The translations under genes were made by a program, and so were the position numbers. 57,729 bases of DNA from Leucogyrophana mollusca (Eukaryota; Basidiomycota; Agaricomycetes; Boletales): the NCBI GenBank assembly GCA_021014945.1, contig MU266496.1:1-57729 (forward strand). Reading direction: 5' to 3'. Below, piece after piece: positions 42,433 through 52,707 of the stretch. The notes under the pieces were generated by a model. It worked only from the letters and a program-made list of their open reading frames with translations. It was not told where the DNA came from and made no database searches. Every line of letters begins with the position of its first letter. The first letter of the stretch is position 1.

Positions 42433-43187
42433 AATTAAGAGAGAGTTTATCCTAATAACTGGAGAAAATAATTATATATATTTAACTTGTAGAAATTAAC
42501 TTAAACTGTTACACTGATACATGGCATTCTGTAGTATTTGAGAAGCAATACATCACAGTCTTTATGTTTTCTGGGTTACTGGAGTTCTGTTTGCTTGGCT
42601 GTGACAAGTAGCTATGAACTCCTATGACATAATGAACCTGGATGCCTGTCTTCTCTTTTACCTCTAATTTTTCCACCAAATAATTGATGAGACCATGGCT
42701 ATTTCAATATTCTGTTGAACATGGAAGGATTAAGTGTAGGAACTGGTAGAGAGGAGGACTGTTTCTGGAGTACAGATTACTTCAGAGGAACATTAACTTC
42801 AACCTATCCGCCCTTGTCATCTCCTTGATCTTGATCAAATTGATAGTTACAGTGGCCCAGAAACCTCTCACAAAAGAGTGAAACCAATTAAAGTGAGCTA
42901 GAGAAGCTTCTCCACAACCCTACCATTAAGTGACTTGCAGGGTTTGATAGCAGTAGGTCTACAATTCCTCCCTATTTCTTGGCCTTACCTGTATGACTAC
43001 ATCCACAGGCATGTTAGCTTTGTATGCACCAAGGCTCCATGAACTCTATGTAATGACCAAGCTTGCTCTATTAAAAAATAACCCAAACCTGCTCTTTAAC
43101 TGTAGTCTCCAGACAGCTACCTTAAATCACACTGATCATGAAAATTTGCATCTGGCCTCTGCCACATCCACTCCCTCAGAAACTACA
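42433..43187. other. AT-rich region, no gene seen
   Basis: Only short frames with frequent stops. No recognised domain and no repeat ends. Confidence 0.3.
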
Positions 43188-43235
43188 ATTCATCCAAAGG
43201 GAGGTGCAAAGGGGATCACCTCCCTTTGGATGAAT
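43188..43235. repeat. Perfect 19-bp inverted repeat (hairpin) with 10-nt loop
   Basis: ATTCATCCAAAGGGAGGTG (43188-43206) and its exact reverse complement (43217-43235) flank CAAAGGGGAT. A third, imperfect copy (AGGTGACCCCCTTTGGATGA) follows at about 43246. In an AT-rich, decayed setting an uninterrupted stem like this stands out. Confidence 0.85.
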
Positions 43236-43559
43236 GATACTTTTTAGGTGACCCCCTTTGGATGATGTGAAGCTCGTTATTGAGTTTCCTCCAGATGTAA
43301 GCATTCTCATCTCTTCCACCATTATGAAGCATGAAAATGTCCTGTCCAGCCCCATGAGAATTGACTGTCATTAAAAATTACCCAAGGCTCTTTTGTGGGT
43401 AGCCATATGTCATCACCAAATTGAGGAATCCTTGAGTTCAGGAGGCTGTCCAATAGTTGTGTGCACTTGTAAAAAATGCTGCTATAGTTGTTAGATGAAT
43501 GGACTAGTATCACAACCCCATTTTCTTATACAGTAATTATATCAACACTGCTTTAAAAG

Positions 43560-45000
43560 ATGTCCATTGGGGGAACAACCCAGCACCCTGAGTATGATGA
43601 TGCTGTGCTGATTATGATGGTTTGGGTCGTGATAATCACATACATTAACCAACACCCCTTTATGGCAATATTCAAAACAAAGGAGAGACAGATAGGGAGA
43701 GCCACAGCTAGGCTGACTTTAAGCCACAATGAAGAAAAAAGTAGTGATAAACCAGATAGAGTACAACATTACATGAGGGGTTAAGTTAGTATTGCCCCAC
43801 ATGAAGTTCCAAACATCGATCAGTATAGGGGGATTGTGTACCCTCCTCCACTCTTGTTTGGGGTCAAGTTAACAGATGTCAAGAAAGCCACAGTTTACGA
43901 AGACAGCCTGCACCCAGCTATCAGAGCTGTTTTCCTGAGGCCACCCAGAACTGGCCCATGTCTTACACCACTTACATTACTCGCACCAAGAATCACAAGT
44001 GCCACAGACAGTTCAGCATCCATCCATTCCCTCCTGAACTGCTGCCAAGATTAGGTACTACCATCTGATACAATTTAGCATCAAGACATGTGTGGCCCAT
44101 CATTCACTCTTTATGACTCAGCTACAGGGTGTGAAGGAGACGACCCAGCATCACCCACAGGATGCTTGGGGTGTTAAGGGCATTGTGGGAGTTTGTGCCT
44201 ACTATTCATAGTGGCTTTGATATGTCACAGCCTAGCTACAATGTCGGAGGTGACCTCCCATATAAAGACCAGATTCATTCAGAGTCTGATCAGGATCCCC
44301 TCCACAGATGATCACTGACAGTATTATATTCAATTTGAACTTGTCTCAAGTGCTCATCGAAAATTTCTCTCAAGCTACGCATGGGCCCAGACAGCCGTTT
44401 TTACTGGAATGATATCATTGCGGCTGTTGTTTCAGCACTCAATGCTCCTGTGATTAGGGAGACCAAGCACACACTTGTCCTGATCGCACCTCACAGTCGC
44501 ATACCTGTTGAGCACAAGGACGGGCATTTTGCTTGTTCCTCAGACCACTCTCTGTTTTACATTGAGGTTGGGTAAGATCCTCTACAGTTTTACGTCAAGT
44601 CAGTGGAGGTAAGAACCAGTTTTATGACATGGTTAATACTTATAATCAAAAGACTTTTCAGTGAATTTCCACCGGTATCATACCCACCTCTTTGTCCTCC
44701 GCACTCATTGACACCCTGTTGACACCACCCATAACAACGAGCAATAATTCTCAGGACCAATTCCTGTCTATTATAATCAACTTACAAGACCAGATGCTGA
44801 TAAGAAGTGGGGCTTTATCCAAGGGTCTTCCAGGCCCTAGTATGCTCCAGTTAGCATGGAAGCTGGAAGGTTTAGACTTTGATGTAGTGGCTGCCTTTGT
44901 TTGGGATAACAGCGATCCTACAGGGCTTACCAAAAATGTGAAGGGCTCAAATAATGCACTCAATGCACTTCTGAGTGTGTTGGAAGAGCACAAGGTTTGA
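43560..45000 (+). other. Weak plus-strand coding traces, possible gene relic
   Basis: Several open stretches with protein-like composition: QHPEYDDAVLIMMVW (43575), YPPPLLFGVKLTDVKKATVY (43838), FYWNDIIAAVVSALNAPVIR (44399) and LPGPSMLQLAWKLEGLDFDV (44827, in a frame open from 44692 to 45000). A possible intron GTAAGAAC...CTTTTCAG lies at 44609-44660. The pieces may belong to one decayed gene. I do not recognise any of them. Confidence 0.22.
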
Positions 45001-46335
45001 TTTGTTTTACACGTTGTTGCCACATATTGTAATTTAGAGGTTTGAATGCATATCATCATTGTGTCTGATTTATCATATAAAGGACATACGTAGAGCAGAT
45101 CCATACTTATAGGCTGGCACAAGTGTGGTTCCAGTGTGAGTGAGAATTGGTGGGGGCCACTGAGCTGTGTGTAATGGGAGTACCCCCTTTGTTAAGGTGT
45201 CAAAGTCTGAACAGTGTAGAATCAAATGTCATTAGTAGGGACACTAATAAGCTTCATCAAACCACAAATGTCAAGCCCTTCATACCCTATATTACAACTT
45301 TAGCTCAAGTATTTGGGTGTTAGGTGATACTGACAAATGCTAATATTAACTGTCTGGTGGAAAAATACCTAGCTGATCAGAAGAGCAACCACAGCCATGC
45401 TTTTTGTTCTAACCAGGAGATAGACATCTTTCTAGATAACCTGACTACTTCAGAGGAATGTATCACCAATGAGTCCCTACCTTCAACAGAGCTTGTGGTT
45501 TCTTCTACTTCACATCTTTTTCTTGTGCCATTTATGTATACTAGGGGAACCATGAGTTATAATTTCACACTATCACATCCTTTTATATCACGTCCTTCTT
45601 ACATATACTTGCAGGGCCCTTCAACTATAAGAAAAAGGCCTGATTTATAACCTGCTCCAAATCCTATCAATACACACCCTCCTATTACCTTACCACCAGC
45701 CCACAACCCTGTTTTTTTAATCACTAAGTGGATGATAAGGGTTTACTATAATCTTTTTTGAATAATCATAAAGTACTAAGGTCTCCCACAGAATAGCCTT
45801 CAGCTGATCTGAGACTAAGGGCTGATCCTTATCCTAACACAGCTTTTTGATAGAGCCCTTTGTCAGTTGACTGGAAATAGATCCATACGGTTTCTCTTGG
45901 TCATAGTTTGTGTGTGTATTTCAATAAATATCTTGTCTATAAAACAAAACCCATATACTTACCTTTTCTCCTACATCATTCAGTGTAGGTTTCATCTATG
46001 TTTTCCATACATCAATAAAACAATATTGATTGACAGATAAAAAATCGTGAGAGGGTTGCTTTTCCAAGGCATCAGTGTCGCATGGCAGTCCAGCACCCTT
46101 AAAAAGACTGATTCACAAGGTGGTGATAGGAACCTAGGTCCAGACACAAAATCCTAAATGAATTTCAGCTAAGATCTCTACACATAATTATATCACTGAC
46201 TTTAGTTTGTGTGAATGTCACACGAGGTGTCCAATCATCAAGGATCAGAGAAAAGCTGGTTGAGCATCAATGATACTGAGCTAATACTGTCAGATGAGAT
46301 GCTAACATCTTGAGTTTTGTGCTAGGGTTACATAT
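45001..46335. other. AT-rich region, no gene seen
   Basis: One 108-codon plus-strand frame at 45324-45650 (CLVEKYLADQKSNHSHAF) has no recognisable domain. The rest shows stops in all frames. No repeat or element ends found. Confidence 0.28.
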
Positions 46336-46830
46336 TTACAATAATATTTCTAGCAATCCTGTGCTCTGCAACCAAATATATGAAGTTCACTACAATCAGG
46401 ACATAGCAATTTGGCATACCTTGACAATCCTTAGCCATTCTTTTGTCTTGTAGATATGAGAATGAACAAAGTGTACCTCACAATGAACTCTGTTTGCTTT
46501 GAATTGAGCAAATGTAAGCCCATCTCGTTAATCATGGATCAAACTCTCTAACTGAAACCAAGGGTCATTATCAATTAGTGCCAGAAAGGATTTGACAACC
46601 ACTTACATCTATATTTTCATAACCAAAAAGCTGATATTGATGTTTCGAAGATAAACCTCTCTTGAAGTAGTGTAGTACCCACCCATAGATGCTCCTGTAT
46701 ACCTCTTTATCTTCAAATCTGAAGATGAAGCTTGGAAATAAACCTGGATTTCCATGGACAAAGCCTCCAAAGCTTCCATCAATCAGCACACTCTTTACTA
46801 TTGGCTAGAAATGTCAAGTGAGATGACCAT
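46336..46830 (-). pseudogene. Spliced gene relic of unknown family, cut by a copia insertion
   Basis: Minus-strand exons keep one phase across two short introns. Exon A (to 46607): VLIDGSFGGFVHGNPGLFPS, FRFEDKEVYRSIYGWVLHYF, KRGLSSKHQYQLFGYENID. Intron 46552-46606 (55 nt, GTAAGT...CTAAT...TTTCAG). Exon B (46420-46551): LESLIHD-stop-RDGLTFAQF, KANRVHCEVHFVHSHIYKT, KEWLRIVK. Intron 46366-46419 (54 nt, GTATGC...TTGCAG). Exon C (46336-46365): STGLLEILL and TAA. Canonical splice signals and a preserved phase argue for a real gene. The one internal stop is TAA for a likely Gln. Upstream exons are lost at the copia LTR that begins at 46840. No family recognised. Confidence 0.52.
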
Positions 46831-46839
46831 CCATGAGCC

Positions 46840-47195
46840 TATTAAAGCTCAGAAGAGCTGGGGAGTGAAATAGCCACTTGGTGGGCTGCCTTAAGCACTA
46901 GCACTAGTGTCCAGAGTAAGTAACTATCTATTAGTGATATAAACATACAATGGTATCATACCTAGTGGTCCAGAGTAAGTAATAAAAAAAGAAATTAACT
47001 ATGGGCACATTGTAGCTATATATCTACAAGGTAGGCTGTACATACACAGCTAACACAGCAAAGCAATGAGTACAGTATATCAAATAAGTGCAGCATAGCA
47101 GGACAGAGCTGTACTGTACCAGTGTGCACAGCAGTGCACTAGATCAAGGTAGTGTGCACTAGTGCACACTGTAGAGTGCAGAATCAGCAGAACCA
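46840..47195 (-). repeat. copia-1 3' LTR
   Basis: About 356 bp of the copia LTR family, ending (minus sense) TTTAATA at 46840 where TTTAACA is usual, and starting TGGTTCTGCTGATTC at 47195 without the first four bases TGTT. The left end abuts the spliced gene relic. Confidence 0.88.
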
Positions 47196-48093
47196 GGCAT
47201 GGCTCACAGATAGGATCTGGAAGGGCTTTTGACTCTAGCTTCAATCCAGTGACCAGGTTGCGATCAGTGAGTGTTTTGACACCTCCAATATGATGATGGG
47301 CAAGTCTCCTATGCCACAGAGCAAGATCTAGTGGAAGCGTCATGGCAGGAGAAGCTGATTTGCAGTTAGGGACAGTGGAACCATCCAGGTGTGCAGCACT
47401 GTTGTTATTAATTGATGCAGTGAAGAGAGGAGTGTTTCCAGAGTGAAAGAACACCATATGCGATGAGTTGATGGTAACTGTGAAGCCCTTGTGCTTGGTG
47501 AGGAATAGGACTGCCAGGAGGTTTGTCCAGAGGTCTGGGACGTACAGAACGCGCGAAAACTTGACAGATCTGCTTGATTTACCCTCCACAATTGGATTGA
47601 AGACCACAGTGCCTATTCCAGCAGAGAAAACGATACTGTTGTCTGCTAGCTTGATGGGGACTCGATGGGGCTGGTAATTGCACATCTAGTGACGATGGGG
47701 AGTCATGTGGGACGTTGCACCAGTGTCTGCTATCCATTCTACATCAGCATTGAACTGGAGGGGGCAGAATGGATCTGTGGGGTAAAAAGAGCACAGGACA
47801 GTGTTCATGACATATTCTGTGATCTCCCCTGAGTACTGTGATGCAGGAACAATATGGGGTGGTGTATAAGGCTGTTTGGAAGTCCTGGAATGCTGGGAAC
47901 AATGACACTGGGTGTGCTGAGGCTGGTACCTGCACATGACAGTGCAGGAGTGGACACAGTGGCCAGGGAGTGCACAGAACAAGCAGGAAGCCTTAGAGGC
48001 ACATCTGCATTGCTCTAGAGGTGCTAACAACGAAGTAGCAGAGTTGGAGGGTATTGCAGCACAGATAAAATAGGATTTGGGAGCAAGGCTCAA
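47196..48093 (-). pseudogene. pol: copia-1: gag tail, protease and start of integrase
   Basis: Minus-strand frame in one phase. It holds a zinc knuckle (CLFCALPGHCVHSC), the protease site EWIADTGATSHMTPHRH, a TAG, then MCNYQPHRVPIKLADNSIVF, GFTVTINSSHMVFFHSGNT, and the integrase HHCC region LWHRRLAHHHIGGVKTL with DPICEPCL. The TAG replaces the Trp expected after HRH, and the same codon is TGA in copia-2. Most of gag and everything behind the HHCC domain are missing. In Ty1/copia the protease matures gag-pol and integrase inserts the cDNA. Confidence 0.85.
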
Positions 48094-48150
48094 CCAAGAA
48101 GTGTCTAGGACGATTAGAGAGGATCCAGAGACTGTTGAAGTGGCTAGAGC

Positions 48151-48167
48151 GCAGGGCTCATAACCTG
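48151..48167 (-). other. copia-1 primer binding site (half-tRNA iMet)
   Basis: Directly behind the LTR end, minus strand, lies GGTTATGAGCCCTGCGC. It is exactly complementary to GCGCAGGGCTCATAACC, the anticodon-stem-loop part of eukaryotic initiator methionine tRNA as I know it. Priming by a tRNA(iMet) fragment is established for Drosophila copia and relatives. Confidence 0.82.
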
Positions 48168-48389
48168 TTAAAGCTCAGAGAGCTTGGGGAGAGAACTAGC
48201 CACTTGGTGGGCTGCCTTAAGCACTAGCGCTAGTGTCCAGAGTAAGTAACTATCTATTAGTGATATAAACATACAATGGTATCATACCTAGTGGTCCTGA
48301 GTAAGTTACTAAAGGGAAACTAACTATGGACATGATGTAGCTATATATCTACAGTAAGGGGTGTGCATGCAGCAAGCACAGCAACAATC
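48168..48389 (-). repeat. copia-1 5' LTR, truncated
   Basis: The U5/R side of the copia LTR (TTTAACA at 48168) is present but the U3 side is lost at 48389, where a plus-sense LTR fragment begins with TGTTCG. Confidence 0.85.
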
Positions 48390-48545
48390 TGTTCGTTCTG
48401 GTGATTCTGCACTCTCTGGTGTGCACTGCCTCTATTCTGTGCACTCCTGTGCACACTGCCACTGTACAGCTACTTATTGCTATGCTGCACTGATACCATA
48501 TGCTGTACTCACTGCATTGCTGTGTTGGCTGTGTATGCACAGCCA
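48390..48545 (+). repeat. Copia LTR fragment, plus sense
   Basis: Starts with the intact LTR head TGTTCGTTCTGGTGATTC and covers about 156 bp of U3, then switches at about 48545 to the copia-2 integrase. Preceded by CAATC (48385-48389). It was probably inserted head-on into the copia-1 LTR and later lost its tail in a deletion. Confidence 0.82.
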
Positions 48546-50629
48546 CAGTCCGCAGTGTACTGCAGGAACTCATTGGACATATACTCGCCACCCTTGTCAT
48601 CCCTAAGAGCCTTGATCTTGTGCCCAGTCTGGTTCTCAGCGTACGCTTTGAACTGCTTGAACGCAGTGAAGGTATCTGACTTGGCCTTAAGGGGAATAAC
48701 AACCCGAAAGCGCGAATAGTCACAGATGAAGGTGGCCCAGTAGAGGTATCCCTGGAAAGTGCGGTATGACAGCTTGTGGACATCCATGTGCACAAGGGCA
48801 ATGAGATCAGAAGTGCAATATTGCGACGATGGGAAGGGGTTGGCATACATCTTTCCTGCAAGACAGGGCTCACAGATAGGATCAGGCGACGCTTTGGAGT
48901 CCAATTTGAGTCCAGTGACCAGATTGTGGTCAATCAGTGTCCTAACACCTGCGATGTGATGATGTGCCAGTCTCCTGTACCACAGAGAGATGTCCAGAGG
49001 CAGAGTGGTGGCAGGGGAAGCATACTCCGCTAGGGCAGAGGTAGAACCGTCCAGAAACGCGGCGTTGTTGCTGTTGATGGTGGTAATGAACAGCGCAGTA
49101 CCAGCAGGGCAATAGAACGTCATGCAGGACGATGATATGGACACAGTGAAGCCAGAGTTGCGAGTTAAATAGAGGACAGATAGCAGATTGTTGCGCAGTG
49201 CTGGTGTTCGTTCTGGTGATTCCACACAGCTCTGGACGCTTCTACTGATGTCTGTGCATTGCTGTGCATTGCTGTTCATGCAGTGTTTGCTGTACTTGCT
49301 GTACATGCTGTACAGGCTGTGTTGCACAGCCTACTACCTAGATATATAGCTACATCGTCCATAGTTCGTTTCCCTTAGTTACTTACTCTGGACACTAGGT
49401 ATGGTGTACTTATGACCCTGCTGAATTTAGTTACTTACTCTGGACACTAGCTCCAGTGCTTAAGGCAGCCCACCAAGTGGCTAGTTCGCTCCCAAAGCTC
49501 TCTGAGCTTTAACAGCTGGTACATGCAAGACTCTGGTGAACTCCACCGCTCCAACACTCTTTCCCTCTATCACAGGATTGAACACCACAGACCCAACACC
49601 AGCAAAATAGACAATGGTGTGATTAGCCAGCTTGATTGGAACGTGCAGGGGCTTGTAATTGCGCATTCAGTGGCGATGTGGGGTCATATGAGAAGTGGCG
49701 CCTGTATCTGCATTCCAATCAACGTCAGCATTGAGCTGGAGAGGGCAGAGAGGATTGGAGGGATCAGAGGAACAAAGACTTGCATTTCCAGTAAACTCTG
49801 TGACATTCTGAGCGTTTTGAGTAGGGACAGTGCCCTGTGCAGCATTGGAGGATGAAGTAGAGGGTGTAGAAGAAGAATTGGACGATGTGGAAGACTCCTG
49901 GGCCTTGTTGGCATTCTTGGTGCGTTTCCTGCGCTGTCCTGGTGCTTGCTGCGCCTGGTGGGCTTCACTAGCCAGCTGCATGGCCTTGCACTTGTGTGTG
50001 CAGTGTCCAGGCTTCTTGCAGAAGTAACAAGTGACAGTGTTAGGGCATCTGCACTGTCCAGAGAATGCAGCGAGCACGGAGTCGCCTTGGGAGGTGCCAG
50101 AGCCATCAGCACAACGACGACGCTGTGTTTCCTCAGCTAGGAACGCAGCCTTGAGCTCCTGCTTGTCCAGGGACTTGAGAAGCATCAAGGAGGACACAAA
50201 ATGGTCGAATTCTTCAGGCAGAGAGCGAATAATGGCCATAGAGACCAGCCCAGCATCGAGATCTGCGAGTGTACAAGGCTTGGAAGCATCCTTAGAACGC
50301 AGTTCTTGGATCTTGGACATAGAGTCCTCAATCCTGGTAATAAGAGAGCTCAGGGCCTCGTCATCTTGCTTCCTGATAGAGAAGAAGTCGTCCCAGGCGT
50401 TAAATCGAGTACCAGGACGCTCCTGGATGTGGATGGATGCAAGGGTAGACCACATAGTGATAGGATCGTCCTGGACAGCATTTATATAGATCCTTTGCTC
50501 TGGGGAGAGGCCTAGATACAATTCCCCCGCTGCTTTGTCTGCTTTTGCATCCCAGGTAGCTTGCTTGTCATCCCTATAGCTAGGACACTTCTCCTTGCCA
50601 CTAACTGTTACAAATGGGCGAGTGACCAC
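48546..50629 (-). pseudogene. gag: copia-2: gag, protease and integrase, split by a solo LTR
   Basis: Minus strand. An ATG-like start near 50629 opens a 320-codon gag: LYLGLSPEQRIYINAV, DQEL-type capsid helix LMLLKSLDKQELKAAFLAEE, zinc knuckle CYFCKKPGHCTHKC, a Ser/Thr-rich linker, and the protease DWNADTGATSHMTPHRH. It ends in TGA (49667) where Trp is expected. The same frame continues with MRNYKPLHVPIKLANHTIVY and RVLHVPA up to 49515. After the solo LTR (49205-49514) it resumes with LRNNLLSVLYLTRNSGFT, LWYRRLAHHHIAGVRTL, DPICEPCLAGKMYANPFPSS and integrase core LVHMDVHKLSYRTFQGYLYW, DDKGGEYMSNEFLQY. It is cut at 48546. RT and RNase H are absent. Confidence 0.9.
49205..49514 (+). mobile_element. 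Solo copia LTR inserted in copia-2
   Basis: 310 bp, TGTTCGTTCTGGTG to GAGCTTTAACA, with a perfect 5-bp target duplication GCTGG at 49200-49204 and 49515-49519. Plus sense, opposite to its host element. Removing it with one GCTGG restores the copia-2 frame. Confidence 0.96.
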
Positions 50630-50642
50630 AGGAGAGAAAAGA

Positions 50643-50715
50643 TGACCAGACTAGGGATTGAACCCAGGACTTCCTGGACATATACCAGTCGCTCTAACCA
50701 CTGAGCTATATGGTC
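50643..50715 (-). tRNA. tRNA-like gene in the copia-2 leader, probably non-functional
   Basis: 73 nt fold into a full cloverleaf. Acceptor GACCATA/TCTGGTC (6 of 7 pairs), D arm GCTC-AGTGGTTA-GAGC, anticodon arm ACTGG/CCAGG (4 of 5 pairs), T arm CTGGG-TTCAATC-CCTAG. Box A (TAGCTCAGTGG) and box B (GGTTCAATCC) are intact and a TTTT terminator follows within a few bases. The loop TATATGT puts TAT at the anticodon place (isoleucine) but lacks the universal U33, so it is likely a pseudogene or the head of a SINE. It lies between the copia-2 primer site and gag. Confidence 0.52.
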
Positions 50716-50897
50716 AAGGGTAACACAGAGTTGAAAGGCTAGACAAGGTGAAGCACAAGCTAGACGTCTTACAGCAAACCAAGGACGAAGTATTTGAGAG
50801 AAGATGCTCAACCAAAACGAAGTATTGGGAGCAGATGCTCAACCAGAAGGGTCCAGGGGTGTCTTGAACGAAGTATAGAGGCTTGGTAGTGGCTAGA

Positions 50898-50914
50898 ACG
50901 CGGGGCTCATAACC
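50898..50914 (-). other. copia-2 primer binding site (half-tRNA iMet)
   Basis: GGTTATGAGCCCCGCGT on the minus strand, directly behind the LTR end at 50915. It differs from the copia-1 site at two positions but keeps the CAT-anticodon complement (GGTTATGAGCCC). Between it and the tRNA-like gene two imperfect 32-bp tandem units (ACGAAGTATT...GATGCTCAACCA) lie at about 50783-50850. Confidence 0.8.
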
Positions 50915-51232
50915 TGTTAAAGCTGGGAAGCTAACTAGCCACCAGAACTAGCAGTCCAGAGTAAATAACCATTATATTAGCAGTATAAGTGCATATGGTA
51001 GCATACCTAGCAGTCCAGAGTAAGTAACCAAAGGGAAACAAACTATGGACTCAATGTATCTATATATCTACAGTAGAGGCTATGCTACATAGCCAACACA
51101 GCAATCAGGCAGTACAGTAAGTGTCTGAAGCGAGGCATAGCAAGGAAAGGAGCTGTGCAGTCACAGCATGCACTGCAGTGTATAGGATAATGGCAGTGCA
51201 CACCAGGAGGTGCAGAATCACTAGAACAAACA
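50915..51232 (-). repeat. copia-2 5' LTR
   Basis: 318 bp of the copia LTR family, minus sense, TGTTTGTTCTAGTGATTC (51232) to GCTTTAACA (50915). The primer site follows at its 3' end. The segment 51233-51293 to the right is unassigned. Confidence 0.92.
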
Positions 51233-51293
51233 GAGGGCTGGCTATTTGGAGTTATAGGAGATACTGAACTTGCTTTCACCAGATGGAAGGACC

Positions 51294-51615
51294 TGTTGAA
51301 CATGGGAAGCTAACTAACTATCAGAACTAGCAGTCTAGAGTAAGTAACTGATACATTAGCAGTATAAGCGCACATGGTAGCATACCTAGCAGTAGAGTAA
51401 GTAACCAAAGGGAAACAAACTATAGACTCAATGTATCTATATATCTACAGTAGAGGCTATGCTACACAGCCAATACAGCAAAAGGCAGTACAATAAACAT
51501 CTGAAGCGAAATATAGCAATTAAAGGAGCTGTATTGTAACTGCATGCATTGCAGTGCATAGGATAATGGCAGTGCTCACCAGTGGACACCAGAAGGTGCA
51601 GAATCACCAGAACGA
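51294..51615 (-). repeat. Copia LTR, solo or 3' truncated
   Basis: About 322 bp of the same LTR family, minus sense. The U5 end reads TGTTGAACATGGG (two changes) at 51294. The U3 end breaks off at CAGAACGA (51615) without the final ACA and runs into a plus-sense copia fragment. No target duplication found. Confidence 0.82.
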
Positions 51616-51978
51616 GTCATTATACTGGTGGATACCTTGTTAAGATTGGCATAAGTGCTGTGTCCTGGCACTCCAAGCTTCAAGACACCATCGCTTTGTC
51701 TACCACTGAAGCAGAGTACATCGCGGCTGTGGAAGCAGGGAAGGAGATTGTCTGGCTGTGCAAGCTGCTACTGGAGATGGGCTTCCCTTCAACTACGCCT
51801 TCTGTGCTTCCCATTGACAACCAGTCAGCTATTCAGGTTGCAAAGCATCCAGAGCATCATGGGCACATGAAACACCTCAATCTGTGCTTCTACTGGCTTC
51901 AGGACACTGTGGACAAGGGGATTATTGTGCCCACCTTCATTCCCACTGTGGACCAGCCTGCAGACCTCCTCATCAAGC
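51616..51978 (+). pseudogene. pol: copia-3: RNase H C-terminal fragment
   Basis: Plus-strand frame in phase from TGGYLVKIGISAVSWHSKLQ through DTIALSTTEAEYIAAVEAGK, EIVWLCKLLLEMGF, DNQSAIQVAKHPEHHG and FIPTVDQPADLLIK. This is the copia RNase H end, with the STTEAEY glutamate intact. It is close to the copia-4 copy at 55642 on the other strand. It lacks the front part and is cut at 51978 by LTR-S, just before the expected KPL motif. The reading continues into the LTR for 95 codons by chance. Confidence 0.88.
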
Positions 51979-52707
51979 TGTCAAATCCGGTTCCTCCAGT
52001 GCTTTCCGGGGAACTCCGGACTAGGAGTAAGTGTAGGGGACTTAGAATAATTAGGGACAAACTATTCCGGAGTCGGAATGGGACTTTCGGCTTCAGCTTA
52101 TGTGCTGCGCCCTTGTCCGAGGTCATTTCCGGATTTCGGAGTATTCGGAGGGAAGTCAGAGGCTTAAGGAGAACACAAGAAATAAGAGGACTCTTAATGA
52201 AAGACTTCAGAGAGAATAGTCAGAGAGAAAGAGACTTAGAGGCAGAAAGGATGAGGAGGTGATTTAGATGATATTTGAACTAAAGAATAGGAGCATACAT
52301 CAGAGTAATATTTATACTACAGAGTCAGGCTGTGCTACGAAACGTAGGTGGATACAGTAACTGGAAACCGGTGCAACGAAACAATAAGCAGAATATAGGA
52401 GGAATAGTTCCGGAGGGTGGAGTGGGTCTGGAACTTGGAGGGGCTATGTAGATCGGACAGGCATAGGATTAGTGTGACAAGCGGAAGATAAATAATAGCT
52501 AAGTAAAAGGTGGTGCGTAGACAGAACTATAATGGAGAGGAACATACGAAAAGGGAATGGGGCAGTGTTCAGGACCGGGGGCAGAATGACGAGTCTGGAA
52601 AACGCTAAATCCAACATTTGTTAGACGGAAGGATCGGAAAAGTGTGGAAACGTGCGGAAAGGGACCGGAGTGATATATGAGGGCGTGTGGCTGCACGGGA
52701 TATGACA
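51979..52707 (-). mobile_element. Solo LTR-S, copy 2
   Basis: 729 bp, TGTCAAATCC to ATATGACA, with perfect target duplication CAAGC at 51974-51978 and 52708-52712. Inserted in the copia-3 fragment. Closely related to 6852-7599. Confidence 0.94.

Larger units (their letters stand above)
46840..48389 (-). mobile_element. copia-1: internally deleted Ty1/copia element
   Basis: Minus-sense order: partial 5' LTR (48168-48389), primer site, gag/protease/integrase remnant, 3' LTR (46840-47195). Everything from the integrase core to RNase H is deleted, so the integrase motif DPICEPCL runs straight into the LTR. The 5' LTR is itself truncated at 48389 by an opposite LTR fragment. Target duplication cannot be tested. 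Confidence 0.85.

Noticed and set aside
50608..50811. Minus-strand 67-residue frame with QWLERLVYVQEVLGSIPS
   Set aside because: It is the translation of the tRNA-like gene (box A and box B give this peptide); not a protein gene.
51582..52262. 226-codon ORF starting in a copia LTR and ending in LTR-S
   Set aside because: It is a chance fusion: LTR sequence, a copia RNase H fragment, then LTR-S read-through.
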